Assembly: GCA_027587225.1 (NCBI GenBank)
Contig: JAPDDQ010000006.1
Coordinates: 62,001-126,000, forward strand
Direction of reading: 5' to 3'
From: Solirubrobacter taibaiensis
GTDB taxonomy: Bacteria > Actinomycetota > Thermoleophilia > Solirubrobacterales > Solirubrobacteraceae
DNA length: 64,000 nucleotides
Positions 56,501 through 64,000 of the stretch are shown here, piece after piece. Below the pieces are notes generated by a model that worked only from the letters and a program-made list of their open reading frames with translations, was not told where the DNA came from and searched no databases. The position numbers and the translations under genes are program-made. Each line of letters opens with the position of its first letter. Position 1 is the stretch's first letter.

Positions 56501-57852
56501 TGCTCGCGAACATCGACACGATTCTCTTCAAGGACATCGACGAGCCCGGCCTCAACACCCGTGAGGTCTACGAGCGTCGCGGTGGCTACGAGATGCTCCG
56601 CAAGGCGCTGAAGATGGAGCCGAGCGACGTCCTCGACGAGATGCTCGCGTCGGGCGTGCGCGGCCGCGGCGGCGCCGGTTTCGCGATGGGCCGGAAGATG
56701 TCCTTCATCCCCAAGGGGACGATGGACAAGTACCTCGTCTGCAACGCGGACGAGTCCGAGCCCGGCACCTTCAAGGACCGCGAGCTGATGCAGAAGAACC
56801 CGCATCTGCTCATCGAGGGGATCATCATCGGCGCCTACTGCATCGGCGCCTCCAAGTCGTTCATCTTCATCCGCGGCGAGTACGACTACGTGGCCGACAT
56901 CCTCGACGCGGCGCTGGCCGAGGCCCGCGCGGCGGGCTACCTGGGCGAGAACATCCTCGGCTCGGACCACACGATCGACCTGGTCGTGCACCGTGGCGCG
57001 GGCGCGTACATCTGCGGCGAAGAGACCGCGCTGCTGGACTCGCTCGAGGGCAAGCGCGGCAACCCGCGCCTGAAGCCGCCGTTCCCGGCCGTGCAGGGTC
57101 TCTACCAGGGCCCGACGCTGATCAACAACGTCGAGACGCTGATGAACGTCCCGGTCATCCTCGAGATGGGCGGCGCCGAGTACGCGAAGATCGGCACCGA
57201 GACGTCCACCGGCACGAAGCTGATCTCGATCTCGGGGCAGGTCAAGTACCCGGGCAACTACGAGATCGTGCTCGGCACCAAGACGCGCGAGATCCTCTTC
57301 GACCTCGCGGGCGGCCCGCTGGACGGCCGCACGTTCAAGGCGTGGTTCCCGGGCGGGTCCTCCTCCCCGGTGATGCCGCTGACCGAAGAAGTGCTGGAGA
57401 TGCCGTACGACTTCGACTCGATCGCGAAGGCCGGCTCGATGCTCGGCTCGGGCGCGATCATCGTCTTCGACGACTCCACCTCGATCGTCGACGTCTGTTA
57501 CAAGACGGCGCACTTCTACCGCCACGAGTCCTGCGGCAAGTGCTCGCCCTGCCGCGAGGGCTGCAACTGGACGGAGAAGATGCTCGTCCGGATCAAGAAC
57601 GGCGACGCCACCCCGATGGACCTGGACATCATCGAGTCCGTCTGCCAGCAGATCATGGGCAACTGCCTGTGCGTGCTCGGCGACGCCATGGCGATGCCGG
57701 TCTCCTCGATGATCAAGCACTTCCGGCCCGAGTTCGAGGCCTACATCGAGGCCAAGCGTGAAGAGGCGGGCTTCGGCATCGCCATCCCGCAGGTCAACCG
57801 CGGCGCGCACGCCGGCCCCGGCCCGCTCCTCTCCCCCGCCCAGGCTGCCTGA
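56500..57852 (+). CDS. nuoF: NADH-quinone oxidoreductase subunit F
   Basis: A 450-residue subunit that oxidises NADH with FMN. It shows GRGGAGFAMGRKMSF (NADH/FMN Gly-rich site), NADESEPGTFKDRELM, GAGAYICGEETALLDSLEGK and the N3 [4Fe-4S] motif SCGKCSPCREGC starting at about Cys345, with a later Cys near 389. A short Pro/Ala tail follows. It starts in a TGATG junction with nuoE. Confidence 0.97.
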   Translation: MLANIDTILFKDIDEPGLNTREVYERRGGYEMLRKALKMEPSDVLDEMLASGVRGRGGAGFAMGRKMSFIPKGTMDKYLVCNADESEPGTFKDRELMQKNPHLLIEGIIIGAYCIGASKSFIFIRGEYDYVADILDAALAEARAAGYLGENILGSDHTIDLVVHRGAGAYICGEETALLDSLEGKRGNPRLKPPFPAVQGLYQGPTLINNVETLMNVPVILEMGGAEYAKIGTETSTGTKLISISGQVKYPGNYEIVLGTKTREILFDLAGGPLDGRTFKAWFPGGSSSPVMPLTEEVLEMPYDFDSIAKAGSMLGSGAIIVFDDSTSIVDVCYKTAHFYRHESCGKCSPCREGCNWTEKMLVRIKNGDATPMDLDIIESVCQQIMGNCLCVLGDAMAMPVSSMIKHFRPEFEAYIEAKREEAGFGIAIPQVNRGAHAGPGPLLSPAQAA

Positions 57853-57856
57853 ATAA

Positions 57857-60454
57857 ATGCCGCGCCCCGTAGTTAGAGAGATCACCTTCACCCTCGACGG
57901 TCGCGAGATCAACGCGCCCGAGGGGATGATCCTGGTCGACGCCGCGAACGCGTACGGCGACACCGAGATCCCCGTCTTCTGTTACGAGCCCAAGCTCGGC
58001 CAGCCCGTCGGCGCGTGCCGTATGTGCCTGGTGGAGATCGAGGGCATCCCGAAGCTGCAGACCGGCTGCTCCACGCCGATCCGTGACGGCATGGTCGTCC
58101 ACACGCAGACGCAGCGCGTGCACGAGGCGCAGCGCGCGGTGGTCGAGTTCCTGCTCATCAACCACCCGCTGGACTGCCCGGTCTGCGACAAGGGCGGCGA
58201 GTGCCCGCTGCAGGACATCACCTACGGGTGGGGCCCCGGGACGAGCCGGTTCGTGGAGCCCAAGCGCCACTTCAAGAAGCCGCTGGAGCTCTCGCCGCTG
58301 ATCGCGATCGACCGCGAGCGCTGCATCCTCTGCTACCGCTGCGTGCGCTACTCGCAGGAGGTCTCCGAGGACTACCAGCTCGTCCTCCAGCAGCGCGGCG
58401 CCGACTCGTACGTGTCCACGTTCGACGGGCATCCGTACGTCGCGCCGTTCAGCGGCAACATCATCGAGCTGTGCCCGGTGGGCGCCTTGACCTCCCGCGC
58501 GTACCGCTTCCGCGCGCGCCCGTGGGACATCGAGGGCGCCGGCACGGTGTGCGCCGGCTGCACGGCCCAGTGCAACGTCGAGCTGACCGTCCGCGACGAG
58601 CGCGTCCTGCGCGTGCTCAGCCGCGACAACAGCGAGGTCGACGACGGCTGGCTGTGCGACAAGGGTCGCTTCAGCTACCAGGCCGTGCACTCGGACGAGC
58701 GCATCACGCAGCCGTTCGTGCGTGACGGCGAAGAGCTGCTGCCCGCGAGCTGGGAGAAGGCCATCGCGGCCGCCGCCTCCGCCCTGAAGAAGGCGGGCGA
58801 CCGCGCTTCCGCGCTGGCCGGCGGCACGACGACCAACGAAGAGGCGTTCCTGCTCGCCGGCCTGCTGCGCGACAAGCTCGGCTCGAGCCATCTCGCGACG
58901 CGTCCCGGCGAGGACCTGCCGCTGGACGTCGTGCGCGCGCTCGCCGACCCGAAGCTGCAGGCGACGGTCCCGGACCTCGAGTTCGCGCACACCGTGCTGC
59001 TCGTGGACTGCGACCCGATCGACGAGGCGCCGGTCTGGGACCTGCGCATCCGCAAGGGCGTCCGCCGCCACGGCACCAAGCTCGTCGTCGCGTCCGCGCG
59101 CCCGACCGCGCTGGACCCGAGCGCCACGGCCACGCTGCGCTTCGCCCCGGGCGGCGCCGAGGGCTTCCTCGTCGCGCTCGACGCGGCGCTGAGCGGCGAC
59201 GCCGGCAACCTCGGCGGCGCGGCCTCCGCGGCCGGCTCGAACGCGACCGCGATCCAGGAGTTCGCCGACGCGCTGCGCGCGGCCGGCGAGGAAGTCGTGA
59301 TCGTGTACGGCGACCGCGCGCTGAGCGGTTCCGCCGGGCGCGCGCTGCTGAACATCGCGTCGCGCCTGAACCTGGCCGGCATCGCCAACGCGGGCCTGCT
59401 CGAGCTGCCGTCCACGCCGAACGGCCGCGGCCTGCGCGAGGTCGGCTTCGCGGCCGGCCACGGCGCCGGGTTCGCGTCGCTCGCGACCCCGGGCCACGGC
59501 GGCGAGGCCATCGCCTCCGGCCTGGCCAGCGGCGACCTGCACACGGTCTGGCTGCATCACGTCGACGTGCTGCGCACGTACCCGAACCGCCCCGCGTGGG
59601 AGCAGGCCCTGGGCACCGCGCAGACGGTGATCGCCGTCGAGTCCCAGCTGACCGACACCGTGCGCGAGTTCGCCGACGTCGTCTTCCCGGCCGAGGGCTA
59701 TCCCGAGAAGGACGGCACGATCACGCACCCGGACGGGCGCGTGCAGCGGCTGCGCCAGGCGATCGGCCATCCGCGCAACTCCGGCGGCACGCCCGGCTCG
59801 GGTGTGCGCCCGCTGTGGCAGGTCATCTCGGAGATCGCGCGCGAGCTCGGCTACGACGAGGGCGCCGCGGTCACGAGCGCCCAGGTGTCCCAGCGCGTGT
59901 TCGCCGCGGTGCCGTTCTACAACGGCCTGACCCTCGAGGCCATCGGCGGGCGCGGCCTGCGCTGGCAGGACGACGCGACGTATGACGCCCCGGCTTCCGA
60001 GCCGGCCGCGCTGGACGTCCCGCAGGGCCTGCCGGCGAAGGGTGAGGACGGGCTGCGGCTCGGCACCTACCGCTCGCTGTGGGCGCACAAGGACGTGGAC
60101 CTCTCGCCCGCGCTGCAGTTCATCCGCGCCAAGCAGGTCGTGGAGCTCTCGCCGTCCGACGCGGCCGCGCGCGGCATCAACCAGGGCGACCGCGTGGAGG
60201 TCGGCAACGGCACCCGCATCCCGGCCACCGCGAACATCCGCGCCGCGATCCCCGCCGGCAGCGTGTTCGTCGCCGACGGCATCGCCGAGCACAACTCGAA
60301 CGTCTTGACGCACGGCATCGTCGACGTGCACCGGGTCGGCCCGGGCTCCGTCGACCCGTCGTCGATCCCGATCCAGTCGCAGCCCGCCGTCGAAGGCCTG
60401 GCCGAGATGCCGCCCTCCGCCGGTCTGCCGATCCCCCCGCGTGAGGTGACTTGA
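57857..60454 (+). CDS. nuoG: NADH-quinone oxidoreductase subunit G
   Basis: An 865-residue subunit. The N-terminal part has the [2Fe-2S] ligands ([20 protein letters not shown], then GCSTPI), the His-ligated N5 site [17 protein letters not shown] and N4 ([12 protein letters not shown], then ELCPVGAL). N7 is present with CAGCTAQC and a Cys after exactly 27 residues (GWLCDKG), as in E. coli and Thermus. The rest is a molybdopterin-oxidoreductase-like domain. It relays electrons from FMN towards NuoI/NuoB. The ATG follows nuoF after 4 bp. Confidence 0.96.
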   Translation: MPRPVVREITFTLDGREINAPEGMILVDAANAYGDTEIPVFCYEPKLGQPVGACRMCLVEIEGIPKLQTGCSTPIRDGMVVHTQTQRVHEAQRAVVEFLLINHPLDCPVCDKGGECPLQDITYGWGPGTSRFVEPKRHFKKPLELSPLIAIDRERCILCYRCVRYSQEVSEDYQLVLQQRGADSYVSTFDGHPYVAPFSGNIIELCPVGALTSRAYRFRARPWDIEGAGTVCAGCTAQCNVELTVRDERVLRVLSRDNSEVDDGWLCDKGRFSYQAVHSDERITQPFVRDGEELLPASWEKAIAAAASALKKAGDRASALAGGTTTNEEAFLLAGLLRDKLGSSHLATRPGEDLPLDVVRALADPKLQATVPDLEFAHTVLLVDCDPIDEAPVWDLRIRKGVRRHGTKLVVASARPTALDPSATATLRFAPGGAEGFLVALDAALSGDAGNLGGAASAAGSNATAIQEFADALRAAGEEVVIVYGDRALSGSAGRALLNIASRLNLAGIANAGLLELPSTPNGRGLREVGFAAGHGAGFASLATPGHGGEAIASGLASGDLHTVWLHHVDVLRTYPNRPAWEQALGTAQTVIAVESQLTDTVREFADVVFPAEGYPEKDGTITHPDGRVQRLRQAIGHPRNSGGTPGSGVRPLWQVISEIARELGYDEGAAVTSAQVSQRVFAAVPFYNGLTLEAIGGRGLRWQDDATYDAPASEPAALDVPQGLPAKGEDGLRLGTYRSLWAHKDVDLSPALQFIRAKQVVELSPSDAAARGINQGDRVEVGNGTRIPATANIRAAIPAGSVFVADGIAEHNSNVLTHGIVDVHRVGPGSVDPSSIPIQSQPAVEGLAEMPPSAGLPIPPREVT

Positions 60455-61479
60455 TGCCGCTGTACGCGGAGGTCGGCTACTACGAGCCGTGGTGGATGCA
60501 GCTCCTGAAGGCGGTCGCGATCTTCGCGGTCGTCTTCAACATGGTGCCGCTCGCCCTGCTCGCCGACCGCAAGCTGCTGGGCCGCTTCCAGAACCGGTAC
60601 GGACCGACCCGCGTCGGCCCGTTCGGCCTGCTGCAGGCGATCGCGGACATCGGCAAGCTGCTGTTCAAGCAGCAGTTCATCCCGGCGGACTCGCGCAAGT
60701 GGCTGTTCATCCTCGCGCCGGTGATCTCGATGGTCACCGCCGCGGCCACGCTGGCGATCATCCCGTTCTCGGACACCGTCGACATCTTCGGCGTCAAGAC
60801 GGGCCTGTACGGCGTCGATCCGTCGATCGGGATCCTCTTCGCCTTCGCCTTCGGCGGCATCGCGTTCTACGGCCTGATGCTCGGCGGCTGGTCGTCGAAC
60901 TCGAAGTACTCGTTCCTCGGCTCGATGCGCGCCGCCGCCCAGCTGATCTCGTACGAGATTGCGCAGGGCCTCTCGATCATCGGCGTGATCATGATGGTCG
61001 GCTCGCTGTCGCTCGTGGACATCGTCCAGTGGCAGGAGACGAACTTCTGGCTCTTCGGCCCGCAGTTCGTGGGCTGGCTCATCTTCCTCGTCGCCGGCTT
61101 CGCCGAGACCAACCGCCCGCCGTTCGACCTCGCCGAGGGCGAGGCCGAGCTCGTCGGTGGCTACTTCACCGAGTACAGCGGCGGCCGCTTCGCGGCGTTC
61201 TTCGCCGCCGAGTACCTGAACATGGTCGTCGTCTCGCTGCTGTTCACGACGATCTTCTTCGGCGGCTGGGACGTCCCCTTCTGGGACCAGCCCAACTGGA
61301 TCGAGCCGATCGTCGTGCTGGTGAAGATGTGGGTCTTCGTCTTCTTCTTCATCTGGGTCCGCGCGACGCTCCCGCGTCTGCGCTACGACCAGCTGATGTC
61401 GTTCGGGTGGAAGATCCTGCTGCCGCTGGCGACGCTCAATGCCCTTGTCACTGCAGTCCTCGTGGTGGTGCTCGACTGA
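60454..61479 (+). CDS. nuoH: NADH-quinone oxidoreductase subunit H
   Basis: A 341-residue membrane subunit with about eight hydrophobic segments: [20 protein letters not shown] (conserved loop), [50 protein letters not shown] and [20 protein letters not shown]. It forms the quinone chamber entrance. I take the ATG at 60454, which overlaps the nuoG stop in TGATG, and not the in-frame TTG one codon earlier. Confidence 0.96.
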   Translation: MPLYAEVGYYEPWWMQLLKAVAIFAVVFNMVPLALLADRKLLGRFQNRYGPTRVGPFGLLQAIADIGKLLFKQQFIPADSRKWLFILAPVISMVTAAATLAIIPFSDTVDIFGVKTGLYGVDPSIGILFAFAFGGIAFYGLMLGGWSSNSKYSFLGSMRAAAQLISYEIAQGLSIIGVIMMVGSLSLVDIVQWQETNFWLFGPQFVGWLIFLVAGFAETNRPPFDLAEGEAELVGGYFTEYSGGRFAAFFAAEYLNMVVVSLLFTTIFFGGWDVPFWDQPNWIEPIVVLVKMWVFVFFFIWVRATLPRLRYDQLMSFGWKILLPLATLNALVTAVLVVVLD

Positions 61480-62009
61480 TGCCTTATGACCCCGGTGACG
61501 ACGTCATCGTCATCCACCAGCCGCGTGACAACGCTGCAGCCGGGACGTTCCGGGCCTTCGCCGCGACGCTGAAGGGTCTGAAGATGACCTTCTCGCGGAC
61601 GCTGGAAGGCACGTCGACGATCGGCTACCCCGAGGAGAAGACGCCGGTCTACCCGCGCTACCGCGGGCGGCACAAGCTTCATCGCTTCGAGGACACCGGC
61701 CTCGAGAAGTGCGTCGGCTGCTCGCTGTGCGCTGCGGCCTGCCCCGCGGACTGCATCCGTGTGGTCGCCGACGAGAACACGCCGGACAACCGCGTCAGCG
61801 CCGGTGAGCGCTACGCGGCCGTGTACGAGATCAACCTGTCGCGCTGCATCTTCTGCGGCTACTGCGAGATCGCGTGCCCGTTCGACGCGATCACGCTCGG
61901 CCACGACTACGAGATGGCGGACTACAACCGGTCCGACCTCATCTTCACCAAGGAGATGCTGCTCGCCGAACCGCTCGAGCGCACTCCCTTGAGGCAAGCG
62001 GACGAGTAG
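61479..62009 (+). CDS. nuoI: NADH-quinone oxidoreductase subunit I
   Basis: A 176-residue ferredoxin-type subunit with two complete [4Fe-4S] motifs, [15 protein letters not shown] and [15 protein letters not shown] (clusters N6a and N6b). An N-terminal amphipathic helix ([20 protein letters not shown]) docks it to the membrane arm. TGATG junction with nuoH. Confidence 0.97.
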   Translation: MPYDPGDDVIVIHQPRDNAAAGTFRAFAATLKGLKMTFSRTLEGTSTIGYPEEKTPVYPRYRGRHKLHRFEDTGLEKCVGCSLCAAACPADCIRVVADENTPDNRVSAGERYAAVYEINLSRCIFCGYCEIACPFDAITLGHDYEMADYNRSDLIFTKEMLLAEPLERTPLRQADE

Positions 62010-62660
62010 ATGGCCGAGGTCTTCTTCTTCCTAGCCGCCACGGGGGCCATCGCGGGCGCGCTGGGCACCGTGCTGCTGCGCGACGCGTTCTACTCCGTGC
62101 TCGCGCTCGTCGGCCACCTGATCTGCCTGTCGATGCTGTTCCTGCTGCTGCGCGCGGAGTTCGTCGCCGCGGCGCAGGTGATCGTCTACGCGGGCGCCGT
62201 GATGGTGCTCTACGTGTTCGTGGTCGGCTACGTCGGCGGCCTGGAAGCCGGCCTCGCCGGCCGTTCCGGCCCCGCCCTGCGCGTGATCTCCGTGCTGTTC
62301 GCGCTCGCGCTCTTCGTCGAGCTGACGATCGCGCTGATCGGCACCGGCCTCGAGGCGCTGAACACCGAGGGTGCCGCTTACACGCCCGTCACCGAGGCGC
62401 AGCGCGCCGCGGGCGAGGGCGGCTTCGGTGAGCCCGCCGAGATCGGCCGCCTCTTCCTGACCGACTACCTGGTGGCCTTCGAGGTCGCGTCCCTGCTGCT
62501 GCTGGTCGCGGCGGTCGGTGCGGTCATCCTCGCGCGCCGGCGCAGCGGCCTCGGTGACCCGCGCGAGGTCTCGGTCGTCGAGTACCTGCGCACGCCGGTG
62601 ACCAAGGGCGACGCCCGCGAGGAAACCATGATCGAAGCCGGCGGGCCCCGGGACATCTGA
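62010..62660 (+). CDS. nuoJ: NADH-quinone oxidoreductase subunit J
   Basis: A 216-residue membrane subunit with five hydrophobic segments, including the conserved LRAEFVAAAQVIVYAGAVMV followed by LYVFVV (TM3 with the pi-bulge region). The loop after TM4 is longer than usual and its C-terminal hydrophilic tail is extended. It starts directly after the nuoI stop with no spacer. Confidence 0.95.
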   Translation: MAEVFFFLAATGAIAGALGTVLLRDAFYSVLALVGHLICLSMLFLLLRAEFVAAAQVIVYAGAVMVLYVFVVGYVGGLEAGLAGRSGPALRVISVLFALALFVELTIALIGTGLEALNTEGAAYTPVTEAQRAAGEGGFGEPAEIGRLFLTDYLVAFEVASLLLLVAAVGAVILARRRSGLGDPREVSVVEYLRTPVTKGDAREETMIEAGGPRDI

Positions 62661-62959
62661 TGGACATCATCTGGTACCTGATCGTCTCCGCGCTGATCTT
62701 CTGCATCGGCGCCGGAGGCGTCCTCACCCGCCGCAACCCGCTCGTGGTCCTGCTGTGCCTCGAGCTGATGCTGAACGCCGCGAACCTGGCGCTGGTCGCC
62801 TTCGCGCGCGCGCACGGGGACATGGGCGGGCAGATCTTCGCGCTGATGGTCATGGTCGTCGCGGCCTGCGAGGTCGCTGTCGGCCTCGGCCTGGTCGTCG
62901 CGATCTACCGACGCCGCCTGCCGATCGACGTGGATGAGCTGCGGGAGCTTCAAGGATGA
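62660..62959 (+). CDS. nuoK: NADH-quinone oxidoreductase subunit K
   Basis: A 99-residue subunit with three hydrophobic segments and both conserved membrane glutamates (LLCLELMLNAANLALVAFAR and VVAACEVAVGLGLVVAIYRR) needed for proton translocation. TGATG junction with nuoJ and a 4-bp overlap with nuoL. Confidence 0.96.
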   Translation: MDIIWYLIVSALIFCIGAGGVLTRRNPLVVLLCLELMLNAANLALVAFARAHGDMGGQIFALMVMVVAACEVAVGLGLVVAIYRRRLPIDVDELRELQG

Positions 62960-64000
62960 GCGTGCAAACTGCCGGCTGGCTGGTGCTGCTGCTGCCCCTC
63001 GCGGGCGCGGTGCTGATCGGCCTCACCTTCAAGGCGCTGCCCCAGCGCGCCCACGGCATCATCGGCGTGGCCGCCATCGGCCTCGCCTTCGTCGCCGCCG
63101 TGCTGATGTTCTTCGGGCTCGAGGACCGCGGCGAGGAAGAGCGCCAGATCGTCTCCGTCGCGTGGGACTACGCGAACACGGTGGGCGTCGACGCCCAGAT
63201 CGCGATCCTGATCGACCCGCTGTCAGTGCTGATGTGCCTCGTGGTCACGGGCGTCTCGACGCTGATCCACGTGTACTCGTTCTCGTACATGGGCGGGGAC
63301 CGCGGCTACACGCGCTTCTTCGCCTACCTGAACTTCTTCGTGTTCAGCATGCTGCTGCTGGTCCTGGCGGCGAACTTCTTCCTGCTGATCGTGGGCTGGG
63401 CGTTCGTCGGTGCCGCGTCCTACATGCTGATCTCGTTCTGGTACCGCCGGAACACGGCCACCAAGGCCGGCATCAAGGCGTTCGTCATCAACGTGGCCGG
63501 CGACGTCGGCCTCGTGCTCGGCGCCTACTTCATCTTCAAGGGCACCGGCACGCTCGACTTCCTCAAGAACTTCGAGCTCGTCGGCGAGGCCTTCACCGAG
63601 AACCAGACGGAGCTGGTGGCGGGCTGCATCCTGCTGCTAGTGGGCGCCTTCGCGAAGTCCGCGCAGGTCCCGTTCCACACCTGGCTCCCGGACGCCATGG
63701 AGGGCCCGACGCCGGTCTCCTCCCTGATCCACGCGGCGACGATGGTCACCGCGGGCGTCTACCTGATCGCCCGCCTGCACCCGCTCTTCGAGCACGCGCC
63801 CGACGCGGCCATGGTCGGCTCGGTCGTCGGCTGCGCGACGCTGCTGATCGCCGCCACGATCGGCATGGTGGTCACCGATCTCAAGCGCGTCATCGCGTAC
63901 TCGACGATGTCGCAGATCGGCTACATGATCATGGCCGTGTCCTCCGCGGTCTACGCGGCGGGCATGTTCCACCTGATGACGCACGCCTTCTTCAAGGCGC
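62956..64000 (+). CDS. nuoL: NADH-quinone oxidoreductase subunit L, 3' end outside window
   Basis: The first ~348 residues of the antiporter-like subunit. Present are DPLSVLMCLVVTGVSTLIHV, YLNFFVFSMLLLVLAANFFL, GAFAKSAQVPFHTWLPDAME (with the TM7 Lys), GPTPVSSLIHAATMVTAGVY and DLKRVIAYSTMSQIGYMIMA. In TM5 the family usually has WEgvGlcSYLL; here the sequence reads GWAFVGAASYMLISFWY, so the conserved pumping Glu is replaced by Ala. The gene runs off the right edge; nuoM and nuoN are expected next. Confidence 0.95.
   Translation, partial: MSVQTAGWLVLLLPLAGAVLIGLTFKALPQRAHGIIGVAAIGLAFVAAVLMFFGLEDRGEEERQIVSVAWDYANTVGVDAQIAILIDPLSVLMCLVVTGVSTLIHVYSFSYMGGDRGYTRFFAYLNFFVFSMLLLVLAANFFLLIVGWAFVGAASYMLISFWYRRNTATKAGIKAFVINVAGDVGLVLGAYFIFKGTGTLDFLKNFELVGEAFTENQTELVAGCILLLVGAFAKSAQVPFHTWLPDAMEGPTPVSSLIHAATMVTAGVYLIARLHPLFEHAPDAAMVGSVVGCATLLIAATIGMVVTDLKRVIAYSTMSQIGYMIMAVSSAVYAAGMFHLMTHAFFKA

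Overview
The window is high-GC DNA packed with short-spaced or overlapping genes (ATGA and TGATG junctions), many GTG/TTG starts and several apparently leaderless genes with a TANNNT box about 7 nt before the start codon. Together with an LAL/AfsR-type regulator repertoire and a nuoA-L operon with separate nuoC and nuoD, this suggests a deep-branching actinobacterium. Solirubrobacter/Conexibacter-like Thermoleophilia is my best guess, inferred from general style and not from any database match. It looks chromosomal: I see three tRNA genes but no rRNA, CRISPR array, insertion sequence, phage module or replication origin.

Layout. 1-4.3 kb: 3' part of an AfsR-like regulator, a LysE exporter whose divergent MocR-type regulator is reduced to a deletion remnant, and an NTF2-like protein. 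4.3-8.6 kb: a 1413-residue secreted ThuA/sugar-dehydrogenase-like/PKD protein on the minus strand. 8.7-15.2 kb: minus-strand genes for a thioredoxin-fold protein, a Bax-inhibitor-1 protein, an alpha/beta hydrolase, a pyridine-nucleotide disulfide oxidoreductase and an LAL regulator. 15.3-18.7 kb: small accessory genes, including an ankyrin protein and a 100-residue orphan flanked by two ~97-bp direct repeats that end in a terminator-like hairpin.

18.7-24.5 kb is an arsenic island in two halves. The first has arsC-arsR divergent from arsO-MFS. The second has arsC2-metallophosphoesterase-aqpS divergent from arsR2. Three inverted repeats of the form ATCGA-N6-TYGAT lie in the two divergent control regions. 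24.7-29.7 kb is a complete Opp/Dpp/Nik-type ABC importer (SBP, two permeases, two ATPases). 29.7-38.8 kb holds a GNAT, tRNA-Arg, cupin/TetR pair, a secreted protein, tRNA-Ser, mreB, a methyltransferase, a second tRNA-Ser, a secreted hydrolase with an HYR domain, an XRE-cupin regulator divergent from a thioredoxin-reductase-like flavoprotein, a J-like membrane protein and a cupin.

38.8-42.2 kb is a nickel/cobalt operon joining a NicO/RcnA-type transporter to an ECF-type CbiM-(CbiN-like)-CbiQ-CbiO system. 42.2-49.3 kb has transaldolase, a quinone-oxidoreductase-like protein, a CBS protein, a tandem ferritin-like DUF892 protein, an AbrB-family membrane protein and a divergent TPP-enzyme/cyclase pair. 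49.2-52.9 kb has a tyrosine phosphatase (probably using a CTG start), serS, a c-type cytochrome lipoprotein, a cupredoxin, a flavin reductase and a membrane protein. 53.0 kb to the right edge is the respiratory complex I operon nuoABCDEFGHIJK plus a truncated nuoL.

No stretch above 300 bases lacks a gene. The most interesting items are the ars island with its embedded metallophosphoesterase and shared operator grammar, the repeat-flanked orphan cassette, the palindrome that appears to serve as a shared -10 for two back-to-back leaderless genes, the CTG-start phosphatase, and several proteins whose fold is kept but whose hallmark residue is missing (thioredoxin-like CxxW, thioredoxin-reductase-like without an NADPH glycine motif, J-like domain without HPD, NuoL without the TM5 glutamate).
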